This document shows, one piece after another, positions 1-7,919 of a DNA stretch of 64,000 bases. Position 1 is the first letter of the stretch. Every line of letters begins with the position of its first letter. Both the position numbers and the translations under genes were made by a program. The stretch comes from Bradyrhizobium sp. CB82 (GTDB lineage Bacteria > Pseudomonadota > Alphaproteobacteria > Rhizobiales > Xanthobacteraceae), in the NCBI RefSeq assembly GCF_029714405.1, contig NZ_CP121650.1, positions 6,639,001-6,703,000 of the forward strand, written 5' to 3'. The notes beneath the pieces are model-generated. The model ran no database searches, had not been told where the DNA came from, and saw nothing but the letters and a program-made list of their open reading frames with translations.

Positions 1-401
1 TCGCGCAGGAACGCCAGCGCCTTATCGGCCGGGAAATAGCGATAGGGATTGATGTCGGCGGCCTGAACCTTGCCATCCCAGATATAGCGATAGATATCGC
101 TGGACAGCAGCGGATCGAACAGCAGCACGTAGGCTCTCAGCGCAATCCCAAGTCCGAAGATGAGCCATAGCGCGCGATGGGTTGGTGCGCTCTCGGCCAG
201 GCGTGTCGCTACAATCGTCAGCAGACCACCGGCGATGGCCAGCGCGATGAAGGCGTTGTCGCCGTAAGCCTCGAAGGCAAAGGGAGTGACGAGGGTCAGG
301 CCGACCAGGACAAGACCCGCGCCGACCAACAGATGAAGCGAAGACACATAGTTGGCGAAACGCGCCCGTTGATCAGATCGGCTTGCGAAAGTCTCGGGCA
401 T
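1..401 (-). CDS. GT87-like membrane mannosyltransferase, N-terminal part
   Basis: This reading frame starts at an ATG (399-401) and runs off the left edge, so only about 133 residues are visible. After a short polar N-terminus come two or three hydrophobic segments (about residues 20-70 and 85-100), then the motif DIYRYIWDGKVQAADINPYR. That motif is typical of polyprenol-phosphate-dependent glycosyltransferases of the GT87/DUF2029 type, integral membrane enzymes that transfer mannose-like sugars from a lipid carrier. The start lies 5 bp downstream of the stop of the TIGR04282-type transferase, so the two are almost certainly co-transcribed. Substrate cannot be told. Confidence 0.72.
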   Translation of the reverse strand, partial: MPETFASRSDQRARFANYVSSLHLLVGAGLVLVGLTLVTPFAFEAYGDNAFIALAIAGGLLTIVATRLAESAPTHRALWLIFGLGIALRAYVLLFDPLLSSDIYRYIWDGKVQAADINPYRYFPADKALAFLR

Positions 402-406
402 TGGCT

Positions 407-1111
407 TCACGAGCCTATCTGCGGCGCGGCGTTGAGAAAGGCCCGGCTCGCTGGAGCAAATCCACCTGCACGGAAGCGGGTAGAATGCCCGCTCAGCTCC
501 TCCTGCAGCCAACGCAAGGTTTCAACGTCGTCGACATCGTACCATTCCGGTAGCTGCGTCGCGGCAAGCCCGATTTCCGCAGCACGCTCGCATGTACTGC
601 GAGCTACGGTTTCAGTGCCCCAAGCGATCTGCGTGAACAGGTGCTTGTGCGGGTGCTTCAGGCCGATGAGATAGTAGCCACCGTCGCTAGCAGGCCCAAG
701 CACCATCCGGTCGCCGGGCTCGCGCAGGGTTTCAACGGCCTGCACCAGCAAACGGGTTGGCAAGGTCGGGCTATCGCCATTGACGAGCAGGACACTGTCA
801 TGTCCAGCATCCAGGAGAGCGCGCGTCGCTCCGAACAGGACGTGCCCCAAATCATCCCCAGCCTGCAGCAGCAGCCCGAACCCCGCCGGAAGCAGCTGCC
901 GCATGATGTGTTCGGCTCCCGCTGGAGCGTATACACCGTAGCCCCGCCTGCCGAGCGCCTCCGGGACCGCCTCGATTGCTGCGGCGACGTCGCGAAGAAA
1001 GCAGGCCGACAGCTCTGATGCGGCCACCTCACCTATGGCTGTCGCAAGTCGCGTCTTTGAGCGGCCTGGCTGCGGCGCCTTGCATATGATTCCGATCGCT
1101 GCGACGCTCAC
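407..1111 (-). CDS. TIGR04282/DUF2064 family glycosyltransferase-like protein
   Basis: A 234-residue protein with the hallmarks of the DUF2064 group of GT-A fold nucleotidyl/glycosyltransferases: the N-terminal KAPQPGRSKTRL loop, the VNGDSPTLP segment around residue 108, and DGGYYLIGL around residue 143. The family is often annotated as rSAM-associated transferase or arsenosugar biosynthesis glycosyltransferase, because members cluster with radical SAM genes. It is cytosolic, with no signal peptide. The ATG overlaps the end of the upstream phosphorylase-like gene by four bases and its stop is 5 bp from the next start, indicating translational coupling. The acceptor is unknown. Confidence 0.85.
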   Translation of the reverse strand: MSVAAIGIICKAPQPGRSKTRLATAIGEVAASELSACFLRDVAAAIEAVPEALGRRGYGVYAPAGAEHIMRQLLPAGFGLLLQAGDDLGHVLFGATRALLDAGHDSVLLVNGDSPTLPTRLLVQAVETLREPGDRMVLGPASDGGYYLIGLKHPHKHLFTQIAWGTETVARSTCERAAEIGLAATQLPEWYDVDDVETLRWLQEELSGHSTRFRAGGFAPASRAFLNAAPQIGS

Positions 1112-1920
1112 GGCAGGCGCCGGGACCGCAGGCGATCGGCGGCGATCGCGATCAATTGGAGCGCGTCATGACTGCCGTCCGCTTCGCCCTTTTCAAAATC
1201 CCCGTCGACGCGTCCCATTTGATTTGTCACATGGGCAAAACACAGGACGGGCTTTCGCCGAACTTGCGCGAACGCATAAAGCGCAGCGGCTTCCATTTCG
1301 ACCGCCATCAGGCTCCTCTCGACCATGGCGTCGATCGCTCGCTGGGTTTCTCGAAACGGCGCGTCGGTCGTCCAGGTCGCGCCCGTGAGCACCGGCACGG
1401 AAAATTCGGCGAATGCGCCATCGAGCGCCGAGATCAATCCGGCATCAGCCTGCGAATAATCGGATGGTGCCATATAATGATAGCTGGTTCCTTCGTCACG
1501 CAGCGCACGTTCGATGAGAATGAAATAAGGCGGAGGGCATATCGGCACGATCTGTCCTGATGACGTGACGCTGATCAACAGTTTACAGCCCGATGCAAAC
1601 ATTTCCTCGGCGATCAGCACCGCGTACGAGGCGCCGACGGCGCAGCCGACTATTCCGAATTCAATCCCGCCGCGACTGAAAGCGTAAAGCTGCGTATGAT
1701 AGCAGGCCCACCCTGATTCAAGCCGGGCGTCGCCACGGGCAAGCAGGCTGCGCACAATGTCGCCGTCGGGGTCGAGGAGGCAGATGTCCGGAATGCTGGA
1801 ACTCGCAATCTGCTTTTGCCGGCGCGCTTGGCGCAGCAGATTTTCCGGCGTAAATGCGGACGGCTCCGTGTAATGCTTTTGCGCAAGGATAGGCGGGATC
1901 CCGCCGTCATTGATCGCCAT
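1108..1920 (-). CDS. nucleoside phosphorylase-like protein (PNP/UDP family)
   Basis: About 270 residues from the internal ATG at 1920; a longer frame to 1983 would need a TTG start and has a non-family N-terminus. Visible family features are the GIVGCAVGASYA segment (phosphate/ribose-binding loop), ISVTSSGQI, and the VEMEAAALYAFA helix that carries the Met-Glu pair binding the ribose hydroxyls. Members phosphorolyse purine or pyrimidine nucleosides to base plus sugar-1-phosphate. It is the first gene of a three-gene minus-strand operon with two glycosyltransferase-type genes, so it may release a base from a modified nucleoside in the same pathway (inference). Confidence 0.82.
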   Translation of the reverse strand: MAINDGGIPPILAQKHYTEPSAFTPENLLRQARRQKQIASSSIPDICLLDPDGDIVRSLLARGDARLESGWACYHTQLYAFSRGGIEFGIVGCAVGASYAVLIAEEMFASGCKLLISVTSSGQIVPICPPPYFILIERALRDEGTSYHYMAPSDYSQADAGLISALDGAFAEFSVPVLTGATWTTDAPFRETQRAIDAMVERSLMAVEMEAAALYAFAQVRRKPVLCFAHVTNQMGRVDGDFEKGEADGSHDALQLIAIAADRLRSRRLP

Positions 1921-2253
1921 CGCCAAACAAGCCTCGTTACGCCGTGGCCGGTCATTGGTAGCGTGCTCGTCGCCAGCGGGCAAGTTCGCAGCCTGAGCTG
2001 GCCGGAAATGTCGCCGACGTCACAAAAAAAGTGCGAGGGTGATGTAACAAACCAGTCCTCAACAGCGTAATTGCTAGCCCGCGTCCGCGGCGAAAGCTTT
2101 GCAATGCCAGAAACTGGCCGTGTTGATCCAACGGCGCGGATCGCTTAGCATCGGTCGTACAGAAAGCCGGTTCGATATTTTCATCATAGCAAGGGACATT
2201 GTGGCGTAACGATTATCTGCGACCACCATGGTTCCTTGGTGTCGAGGGCCAAC

Positions 2254-3399
2254 ATGGATCACGAGACAGCAGTTTCGAGGGCCAAGGAGATCGCCGATTG
2301 CATCCTCGCGCCGGCGGCCAGGCAAAACGACAAGGATGCCCGATTTTCATCCGAGGCGGTCGCGGCGCTCGGTCCGGCCGGATTGCTGGGGATCATGCTG
2401 CCCACCGAGGTGGGCGGCTCGGCCCTCGGACCGCGGAGCTTCGCTGCCGTCGTCACGACGCTCGCAGAGGCGGACGCATCCGCCGCGATGGTCTATCTGA
2501 TGCACATGTGCGCGACCGCGACGATCGCGGCGGCCCGCCCAGGCGCAACGGTCGCGCAGACGCTGAAGGACATTTCGGCCGGTCGGCATCTCTCCACACT
2601 GGCATTCAGCGAAGCTGGATCGCGCAGCCACTTCTGGGCACCCATATCCCGAGCGCAGCGCAACGGCGTCAACGTGCGCCTCACGGCCAAAAAATCGTGG
2701 GTGACGAGCGCCGGTCACGCGCAAAGCTATGTTGTCTCGGCCCTCGCTCCTGATGGGACGGGTCCAACCGATTCCACCCTTTACATTTTGGCCAGCAGTA
2801 CCCCCGGACTGTCAGTTGCCGGCCCCTGGGATGGCCTTGGGATGCGCGCCAACGCTTCCGCGCCGATGATCCTCGAGGATTGCGAGGTCGAGCCTGGTCT
2901 GCGGCTGACTGATGACGGCGCCGGCTTCAAGGCGATGCTGGAGACCGTGCTTCCATTGTTCAACCTCGGAACATCAGCTGTCGCGCTGGGCCTTTGTCGG
3001 GCTGCAGTGGCAGGGACTGCGGTTCATCTCAACAGCGCCCGTTTCGAGCATTTAGGCCAAACCCTCGGCGAGAGCCTGCCCACACTTCGCGCACAACTTG
3101 CGACGATGCAGATCGACACCGATGGACTTGCGGCGCGCATCGCCGATCTCGTCGATCACCTTGAGCGCCCGCGAGAGACCACCATGCTGCGCGCACTCGA
3201 GAGCAAGGCGGCCGCAGGTGATGTCGCTATCGCCGTTACCTCGACGGCGATGCGGGTGTGCGGAGGCGCGGCGTTCTCCAAGCACATGGCGATCGAACGA
3301 CTGTTCCGCGACGCGCATGCGGGCGCCGTTATGGCACCGACGGGCGATGTCCTGCGCGAATTCATTGGGAAAGCCGTTTTGGGAATACCGCTGTTCTGA
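2254..3399 (+). CDS. acyl-CoA dehydrogenase family protein
   Basis: A 381-residue flavoprotein of the acyl-CoA dehydrogenase fold: an N-terminal helical domain (GPAGLLGIMLPTEVGGSALG), a beta-barrel middle domain (STLAFSEAGSRSH, then KKSWVTSAGHAQ) and a C-terminal helical bundle ending CGGAAFSKHMAIERLFRDA. These proteins oxidise acyl-CoA thioesters using FAD, or act as flavin-dependent monooxygenase-like enzymes. I chose the ATG at 2254; an upstream TTG at 2236 is less likely. It is transcribed divergently from the phosphorylase operon and leads the PhnD-like gene by 73 bp. The substrate is not predictable. Confidence 0.88.
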   Translation: MDHETAVSRAKEIADCILAPAARQNDKDARFSSEAVAALGPAGLLGIMLPTEVGGSALGPRSFAAVVTTLAEADASAAMVYLMHMCATATIAAARPGATVAQTLKDISAGRHLSTLAFSEAGSRSHFWAPISRAQRNGVNVRLTAKKSWVTSAGHAQSYVVSALAPDGTGPTDSTLYILASSTPGLSVAGPWDGLGMRANASAPMILEDCEVEPGLRLTDDGAGFKAMLETVLPLFNLGTSAVALGLCRAAVAGTAVHLNSARFEHLGQTLGESLPTLRAQLATMQIDTDGLAARIADLVDHLERPRETTMLRALESKAAAGDVAIAVTSTAMRVCGGAAFSKHMAIERLFRDAHAGAVMAPTGDVLREFIGKAVLGIPLF

Positions 3400-3472
3400 G
3401 CGCGAGAGCATCCGTCGCTTGGCCGCGCTTACGTCACGTTCGAATATTGAGCCAGGGAAGCGGGAGGCAGCC

Positions 3473-4312
3473 ATGAGCCGGACGATCTGGGTAGGTGCCG
3501 TCGCATACGATCCGAAGGTAGTCGGCATCTGGGAAGGCATGCGACGCTATTGTCACGAGGAAGCAGCTCTGCCCGTCGAAGTCGTGTTGTTTCAGAGCTA
3601 CGAGGCGCAGGTCGCCGCTCTCCTGGCCTTGCCCGGTGAGCCGCTGCCGCGCATCGATATCGGGTGGAATACAAACCTCGCCTATATCCAGTCCGATGCC
3701 TGGAGCGACAAGCGCTGCCGACCTATCGCGATGCGCGATACCGATGTGGGCTGGATGACCAAGATCGTCGCCGTCACCGGTGGACCGGTCGCCGGGCTTG
3801 CCGATCTTAAAGGCCGCACCTTGGCCCTCGGCAGCCGCGACAGCGGCCATGCGGCCATCCTTCCCGTCTATTTTCTGCAGCGCGAGGGGCTGGCTGAAGG
3901 GCAAGACTACCAAACGCTGCGCTTCAACACCGACCTCGGCAAGCACGGTGACACGGGGACAAGCGAGTCCGACGTCATTCGCGCAGTCCTCGACGGCCGC
4001 GCCGACGCGGGCGCAATAGGCAGCCCGTTCTGGAAGGCTGTGCGCACCGAGCGTCTGGTACCGGAAGGCGCGCTAACCGAGATCTGGACCTCGCGACCCT
4101 ATAATCACTGCATGTTCACTGCCCGGGCCGATCTGGACCCCGCGTCGGAGCAGCGGTTTGCCAAAGCGCTTTTCGGGATGAGCTACGACAACCCAACGCA
4201 TCGTCCGGTGCTCGAGGCGGAAGGCCTGCGCCAATGGATAGCGCCGCAGCTTGAGGCGTATGCCGAGTTGCGGGAAGCGTCGGCGCAGCAGGGCTTCCTA
4301 AAGCGGCCCTGA
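3473..4312 (+). CDS. PhnD-like phosphate/phosphonate-type substrate-binding protein
   Basis: A 279-residue protein of the PBP2 PhnD/SsuA-like fold, with a ligand-loop region VTGGPVAGLADLKGRTLALG and a FNTDLGKHGDTGTSES segment resembling oxyanion-binding loops. The ATG at 3473 follows a clear GGGAGG. It lacks a signal peptide or lipobox: the protein begins directly with the first beta strand (MSRTIWVGAVAYDP). No ABC permease or ATPase lies nearby. It may therefore act in the cytosol as a sensor or metabolite-binding protein, or as an enzyme of the same fold. It follows the acyl-CoA dehydrogenase and converges with the radical SAM gene, 6 bp apart. Confidence 0.78.
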   Translation: MSRTIWVGAVAYDPKVVGIWEGMRRYCHEEAALPVEVVLFQSYEAQVAALLALPGEPLPRIDIGWNTNLAYIQSDAWSDKRCRPIAMRDTDVGWMTKIVAVTGGPVAGLADLKGRTLALGSRDSGHAAILPVYFLQREGLAEGQDYQTLRFNTDLGKHGDTGTSESDVIRAVLDGRADAGAIGSPFWKAVRTERLVPEGALTEIWTSRPYNHCMFTARADLDPASEQRFAKALFGMSYDNPTHRPVLEAEGLRQWIAPQLEAYAELREASAQQGFLKRP

Positions 4313-4318
4313 GCGCAG

Positions 4319-5353
4319 TCAAGCGCAATTGAAAATCATTGCCAAGCGGCGCTGATGCTCGGATTCGCGATCGAAGGCGCGGCGCACGGCTGCGAAGGAA
4401 TCGGCGAGCGGAAATATCTCGCGGGAGACCAACAGGTCGTTATCCTCGGCTCCAACCGGATGCCAAAAGACACCTTCTGCTGTAATCGTCACCTCGGGAA
4501 CCAGGTCCGCCCTTGCCAATGCGACGCCCTGCGTGGCGGAACCCCGCAGCGCAATTCGCCTGATCACCCGGTTCTCCTCGCTGACGTGATGGGCGTCAAG
4601 AAAGCTGCGAAACTCCTCGGCCTCCGCGTCAGTCGACACAGTCGCCGCCAATCGCACCCTGAATCCTTCGGCGCGGGTTAGCTCGATTCCTTTCCAGGCG
4701 CGTGCCCATGTCCCCTTTCCACGATGGCTGTCGTGGCGCTCCGGCGTCGGGCTGTCGAGGCTAATCTGGAAGATCACGCGCTCGCGCGGCAACGAACGCA
4801 GCGTTGCGAGCCGACTTCCGGCAAACAGCATGCCGTTGGTGAGCACCGTGGTCGGCGCCGCCGCAGCGCATGCGGCAATCATTTCACCAATATCCGGCAG
4901 CATGAATGGCTCGCCGCCGGTCACAAAAATTTCGCTGACGCCGAGCTCAGCCGCCTCGACAGCGATCCGTCGAACCCGCTCGATACCAAGCGCCCGCCGC
5001 GGCGCCTTGGGTGACGAGCGAACGCAGCAATAGTCGCAGCTCAGGTTGCAGTCGAAATTTGTGTAAAGCCATAGGCGAGAGCCGACAGCCCGGTCTTCTC
5101 CTACATTCTCGGGAGCCTCTCCGTACCGGAGCACCCATCGGGTGCGCCCGTCTTCGACTGCTACGTCGACCAGACTGTTACGGGTGAAGCGACACCAGGC
5201 CTCGAGCTCGCGGCCGACACTTGGCTCGCTGCTGATCACGGCGAGGAGATCGCCCTTACGGCTACGGCGCAGCGCAGCTATCAAATCCGGCAGGAGGCCC
5301 GAGGCAAATGTCTTGGTGCCTGCGTCGAGTTCAACGTTCGCGGGCGTTCTCAT
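4319..5353 (-). CDS. TusA-like domain fused to radical SAM enzyme
   Basis: A 344-residue protein with two parts. Residues 1-78 resemble a TusA/SirA sulfur-carrier fold (LDAGTKTF, then GDLLAVISSEPSVGRELEAW and a final beta strand) but lack the Cys-Pro motif that carries sulfur. Residues 90-345 form a radical SAM domain: CNLSCDYCC supplies the CX3CX2C ligands of the 4Fe-4S cluster, TGGEP is the SAM-binding GGE motif, and LTNGML and ISLDSP are further core strands. There is no obvious C-terminal SPASM cysteine cluster. It should be cytosolic. The reaction is unknown; neighbours suggest a small-molecule pathway involving nucleosides or sugars (inference). Confidence 0.83.
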   Translation of the reverse strand: MRTPANVELDAGTKTFASGLLPDLIAALRRSRKGDLLAVISSEPSVGRELEAWCRFTRNSLVDVAVEDGRTRWVLRYGEAPENVGEDRAVGSRLWLYTNFDCNLSCDYCCVRSSPKAPRRALGIERVRRIAVEAAELGVSEIFVTGGEPFMLPDIGEMIAACAAAAPTTVLTNGMLFAGSRLATLRSLPRERVIFQISLDSPTPERHDSHRGKGTWARAWKGIELTRAEGFRVRLAATVSTDAEAEEFRSFLDAHHVSEENRVIRRIALRGSATQGVALARADLVPEVTITAEGVFWHPVGAEDNDLLVSREIFPLADSFAAVRRAFDRESEHQRRLAMIFNCA

Positions 5354-5639
5354 GCATAAATCCGTGGTCCTCCGGTCTACCGCACCAGTTTCGCACCAGA
5401 AACGACCTCGCTAAGGCGCAACGAACGCGATCAATCTGCGACGAAAATGCAGTAAAATCAATCTTCGCGTTATAGTGTGTCAATCGGCTTCCAAATTTGG
5501 CTCTGACTCACTTGTGATGCAGTTCGAGGGATGTCTGGCGCTTTGATTTTAGGGGAGAATCAGCGCCATGCAGCAAGCACTCCACCGCTCCAGTCTGGTG
5601 CCGCGTGGCTTTGTTGTGGAGAGTGCGTGTCCATCAGCG

Positions 5640-6377
5640 ACACTGCATTAACCATATCATCGCGGTAAGACTGAGAGCCAGCCACGGGTCGCTGCGCTGA
5701 TACCGCAAGAGGTGGTGGTTCTGGGCCACACAACGCCCGATTCTTGCGATTGCGTTTGAATTCCTTGAGCTTGCCGAAGAAATTCTCGATCAGGTGGCGC
5801 CAACTGTAAATGTGCTTGTCGATGTCGAGAGACTGAGCGCGTCTTTGATGCTGCGAGATGACGACCTTGGCCTTGCGCTCGGGTCTTCGATGATCCAGTT
5901 GGAATCAAAAGCCTTGTCGGCGATCAAGCCGCCGAATTCGATGTCCTTGATCAGGGACGACGCCGACGGTGTCGAACTAATGGCCGGAAGTAGGATGAAC
6001 CGCACCAGATTCCCAAGCGCGTCGGACGCGAGGGTGGTCCAGCCGCCCTTCGACTTGCCGATGGCCTGATTTTTGGTCCCTCTTTTGCTCCCTGTGCGTG
6101 GCGGTGATCTTTGACGATTGTCGCGTCGACCAGGCGAACTCCATGTCCGGATCATCCGATACGGCATCAAATATTCGCCCGAAGACGCCGGCCTTCACCC
6201 AATCGCGATACCGCTTGAACACCGTCTTCCAGTTGCCGAACGTCGGCGGTAGATCTCTCCAAGGGCTGCCCGTGCGGGCGATCCACAGCACTGCTTCGAG
6301 AAGACAAGCGGTATCGCCCCCTGTGCGGCCGGGATCGGTCGGCTTGCCCAAACACAACGGCTCCATCTCTTGAACAT
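5640..6377 (-). pseudogene. IS5-family transposase remnant
   Basis: Pieces of one IS5-type DDE transposase are spread over three frames on the minus strand: ARTGSPWRDLPPTFGNWKTV near 6200-6290, KNQAIGKSKGGWTT and GLIADKAFDSNWI at 5890-6070, and HLIENFFGKLKEFKRNRKNR near 5740-5800. A start resembling MFK lies at 6377. At least two or three frameshifts separate the blocks, so no functional transposase is made. Catalytic residues cannot be assigned across the broken frames. I could not identify terminal inverted repeats. It separates the metabolic cluster from the ECF sigma locus. Confidence 0.85.
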
Positions 6378-6586
6378 CGACACCTCGCTCACGGCAGCCA
6401 TCCAGCTCGGTATTCAGTCTCCGCCGTTCGAAACCTCTGACGTTTGCCTAGCACTTCCAAGTTAGTGCGCGAGCTTCAGAAGAACTCAACTGCACCCGTC
6501 TCGAGGATGTACATTGCGCCGGTGATCTTGATCGTACCCATGGCCTCCGACGTTTCAATCCGAAAGGCGCCTCACCGATCTAGCCT

Positions 6587-7360
6587 TTAGATCGCGCGCG
6601 CCTGCCTGCGAACCTCATTTGCAATCGGCCTCAAGGATTCCGGAGCGGCCTGCCCGACCAGGCTGTAGCCCACGCCATCGTCAGCCCAGGCGAAGCCTCC
6701 GACATTGCCCTGCGACCGGGGCGTCATGGGTGCATCATGGTCCGCACTGCTCATCGGCCGGGTCAGCATGACAATCCGGCTGCCGCGGTCATCGTCATAC
6801 ATGAACATTGCAGCGGGGCCGCGCGGGGTGGCGACAAGCCGTCCTCCCATCAATCGGTAGCCCGAAGTCGTCAAATCCGGCACCTTCACCGGCCGATGCA
6901 GCCGGTCGGAGACCCACTGTACGAGTTGGGTAGAATCGGAGGCGCGAATCTCGACGGGTCGGACGCGGTCCGGCGCGTAGACGTTGTATGAAGCGGTGGC
7001 CTCCTGCGCGAGCGCAACCAGTCCGCCCGGCGCCACCTCTAGCGCGCCGCGCGCGGCCCAGCCGCCCAGACCGCCAATGCTCAAGAATAGCATCGCCGCC
7101 ATCGCCCAGCGGGCTATCGAAGGCCGTCGCGCGCGGTTCTCGATGATTCGCGACAGATTCAGCTCCGGAGGCAGGGGCTCTTCGGCGATCGGCGCGAGTG
7201 CCGTGCGCAACAGCTCCCGCTGGCCGGTGAACGCAGCGACGCGTTTGGCGACGTCCGGATGTTCGCGCAGATAGTCGGCGACTTCTTCCTGCCGCTCCGA
7301 CTCAAGGACATGATCCACATAGGCGTGGAGATCATCTTCCGTGATTGGTCGAGGGCTCAT
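6587..7360 (-). CDS. membrane anti-sigma factor
   Basis: A 257-residue protein with a cytosolic helical N-terminus (residues 1-75, HAYVDHVLESERQEEVADYL and REHPDVAKRV) typical of anti-sigma domains, one transmembrane helix around residues 84-105, and a 150-residue extracytoplasmic domain. No zinc HxxxCxxC motif is visible, so it is not a ZAS-type anti-sigma. Its ATG overlaps the stop of the ECF sigma gene by four bases, the classic arrangement of a sigma/anti-sigma pair. It presumably sequesters that sigma factor at the inner membrane until an envelope signal is sensed. Confidence 0.88.
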   Translation of the reverse strand: MSPRPITEDDLHAYVDHVLESERQEEVADYLREHPDVAKRVAAFTGQRELLRTALAPIAEEPLPPELNLSRIIENRARRPSIARWAMAAMLFLSIGGLGGWAARGALEVAPGGLVALAQEATASYNVYAPDRVRPVEIRASDSTQLVQWVSDRLHRPVKVPDLTTSGYRLMGGRLVATPRGPAAMFMYDDDRGSRIVMLTRPMSSADHDAPMTPRSQGNVGGFAWADDGVGYSLVGQAAPESLRPIANEVRRQARAI

Positions 7361-7884
7361 TCTCCCCTCCGTAGTGACACGACGTTGGTGGACATATTGT
7401 CCGCAATCCCTTCGATCTCCTGCTGTAGTCTTTCACGTGCCCGGGAAAGCCGCGACATCACTGTACCCACAGGGATGTCAAGCACCTTCGCGGCATCCGC
7501 ATAAGAGAGGTCCTCGATCGCGACAAGCAGCAGCACGGCGCGCTGGTCTTCCGGCAGTCTTGCGAGCTTGTTCAGGACATCCTGACACAATAGTTTACGT
7601 TCCTGGGTGGCGGCCTCGCCGAATTCGTTCTCATTGGTCTCGTCGATCGGGACATGCCCGCCGCGGGTCGCCGATTGGCGAAACTGAGTGATCGCCAGGT
7701 TGTGGAGGATGGTGAAAAGCCAGGCGCGAACGTCGCCTTCGCGCCGCTGATACCAGCGGCTGACGGCGCGCTCCAGGCAATCCTGCACAAGGTCGTCGGC
7801 ATTGGCACGATTGCGAACCAGGGCGCGGGCATAGCGGCGGAGCGCGGGTATCAGCGGTTCGACCTGCAGCAGCATGTCTTTCAT
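7357..7884 (-). CDS. ECF-type RNA polymerase sigma factor
   Basis: A 175-residue sigma-70 family protein with region 2 (RYARALVRNRANADDLVQDC, RAWLFTILHN) and region 4 (LPEDQRAVLLLVAIEDLSYA, PVGTVMSRLSRARERL), lacking regions 1 and 3 as expected for ECF factors. It sits 35 bp downstream of the beta-propeller gene and overlaps the anti-sigma gene, so all are likely one transcript. Two near-identical ECF-type promoter sequences upstream of the DUF305 gene and the small secreted protein gene are plausible targets (inference). Confidence 0.93.
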   Translation of the reverse strand: MKDMLLQVEPLIPALRRYARALVRNRANADDLVQDCLERAVSRWYQRREGDVRAWLFTILHNLAITQFRQSATRGGHVPIDETNENEFGEAATQERKLLCQDVLNKLARLPEDQRAVLLLVAIEDLSYADAAKVLDIPVGTVMSRLSRARERLQQEIEGIADNMSTNVVSLRRGE

Positions 7885-7919
7885 TGTGCGCTCCGCCTGC
7901 GGCCCACCTCAATCTACCA

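Noticed and set aside
177..674. 165-codon plus-strand frame
   Set aside because: Antisense to the GT87-like and TIGR04282 genes, with no known motif; a high-GC shadow frame.
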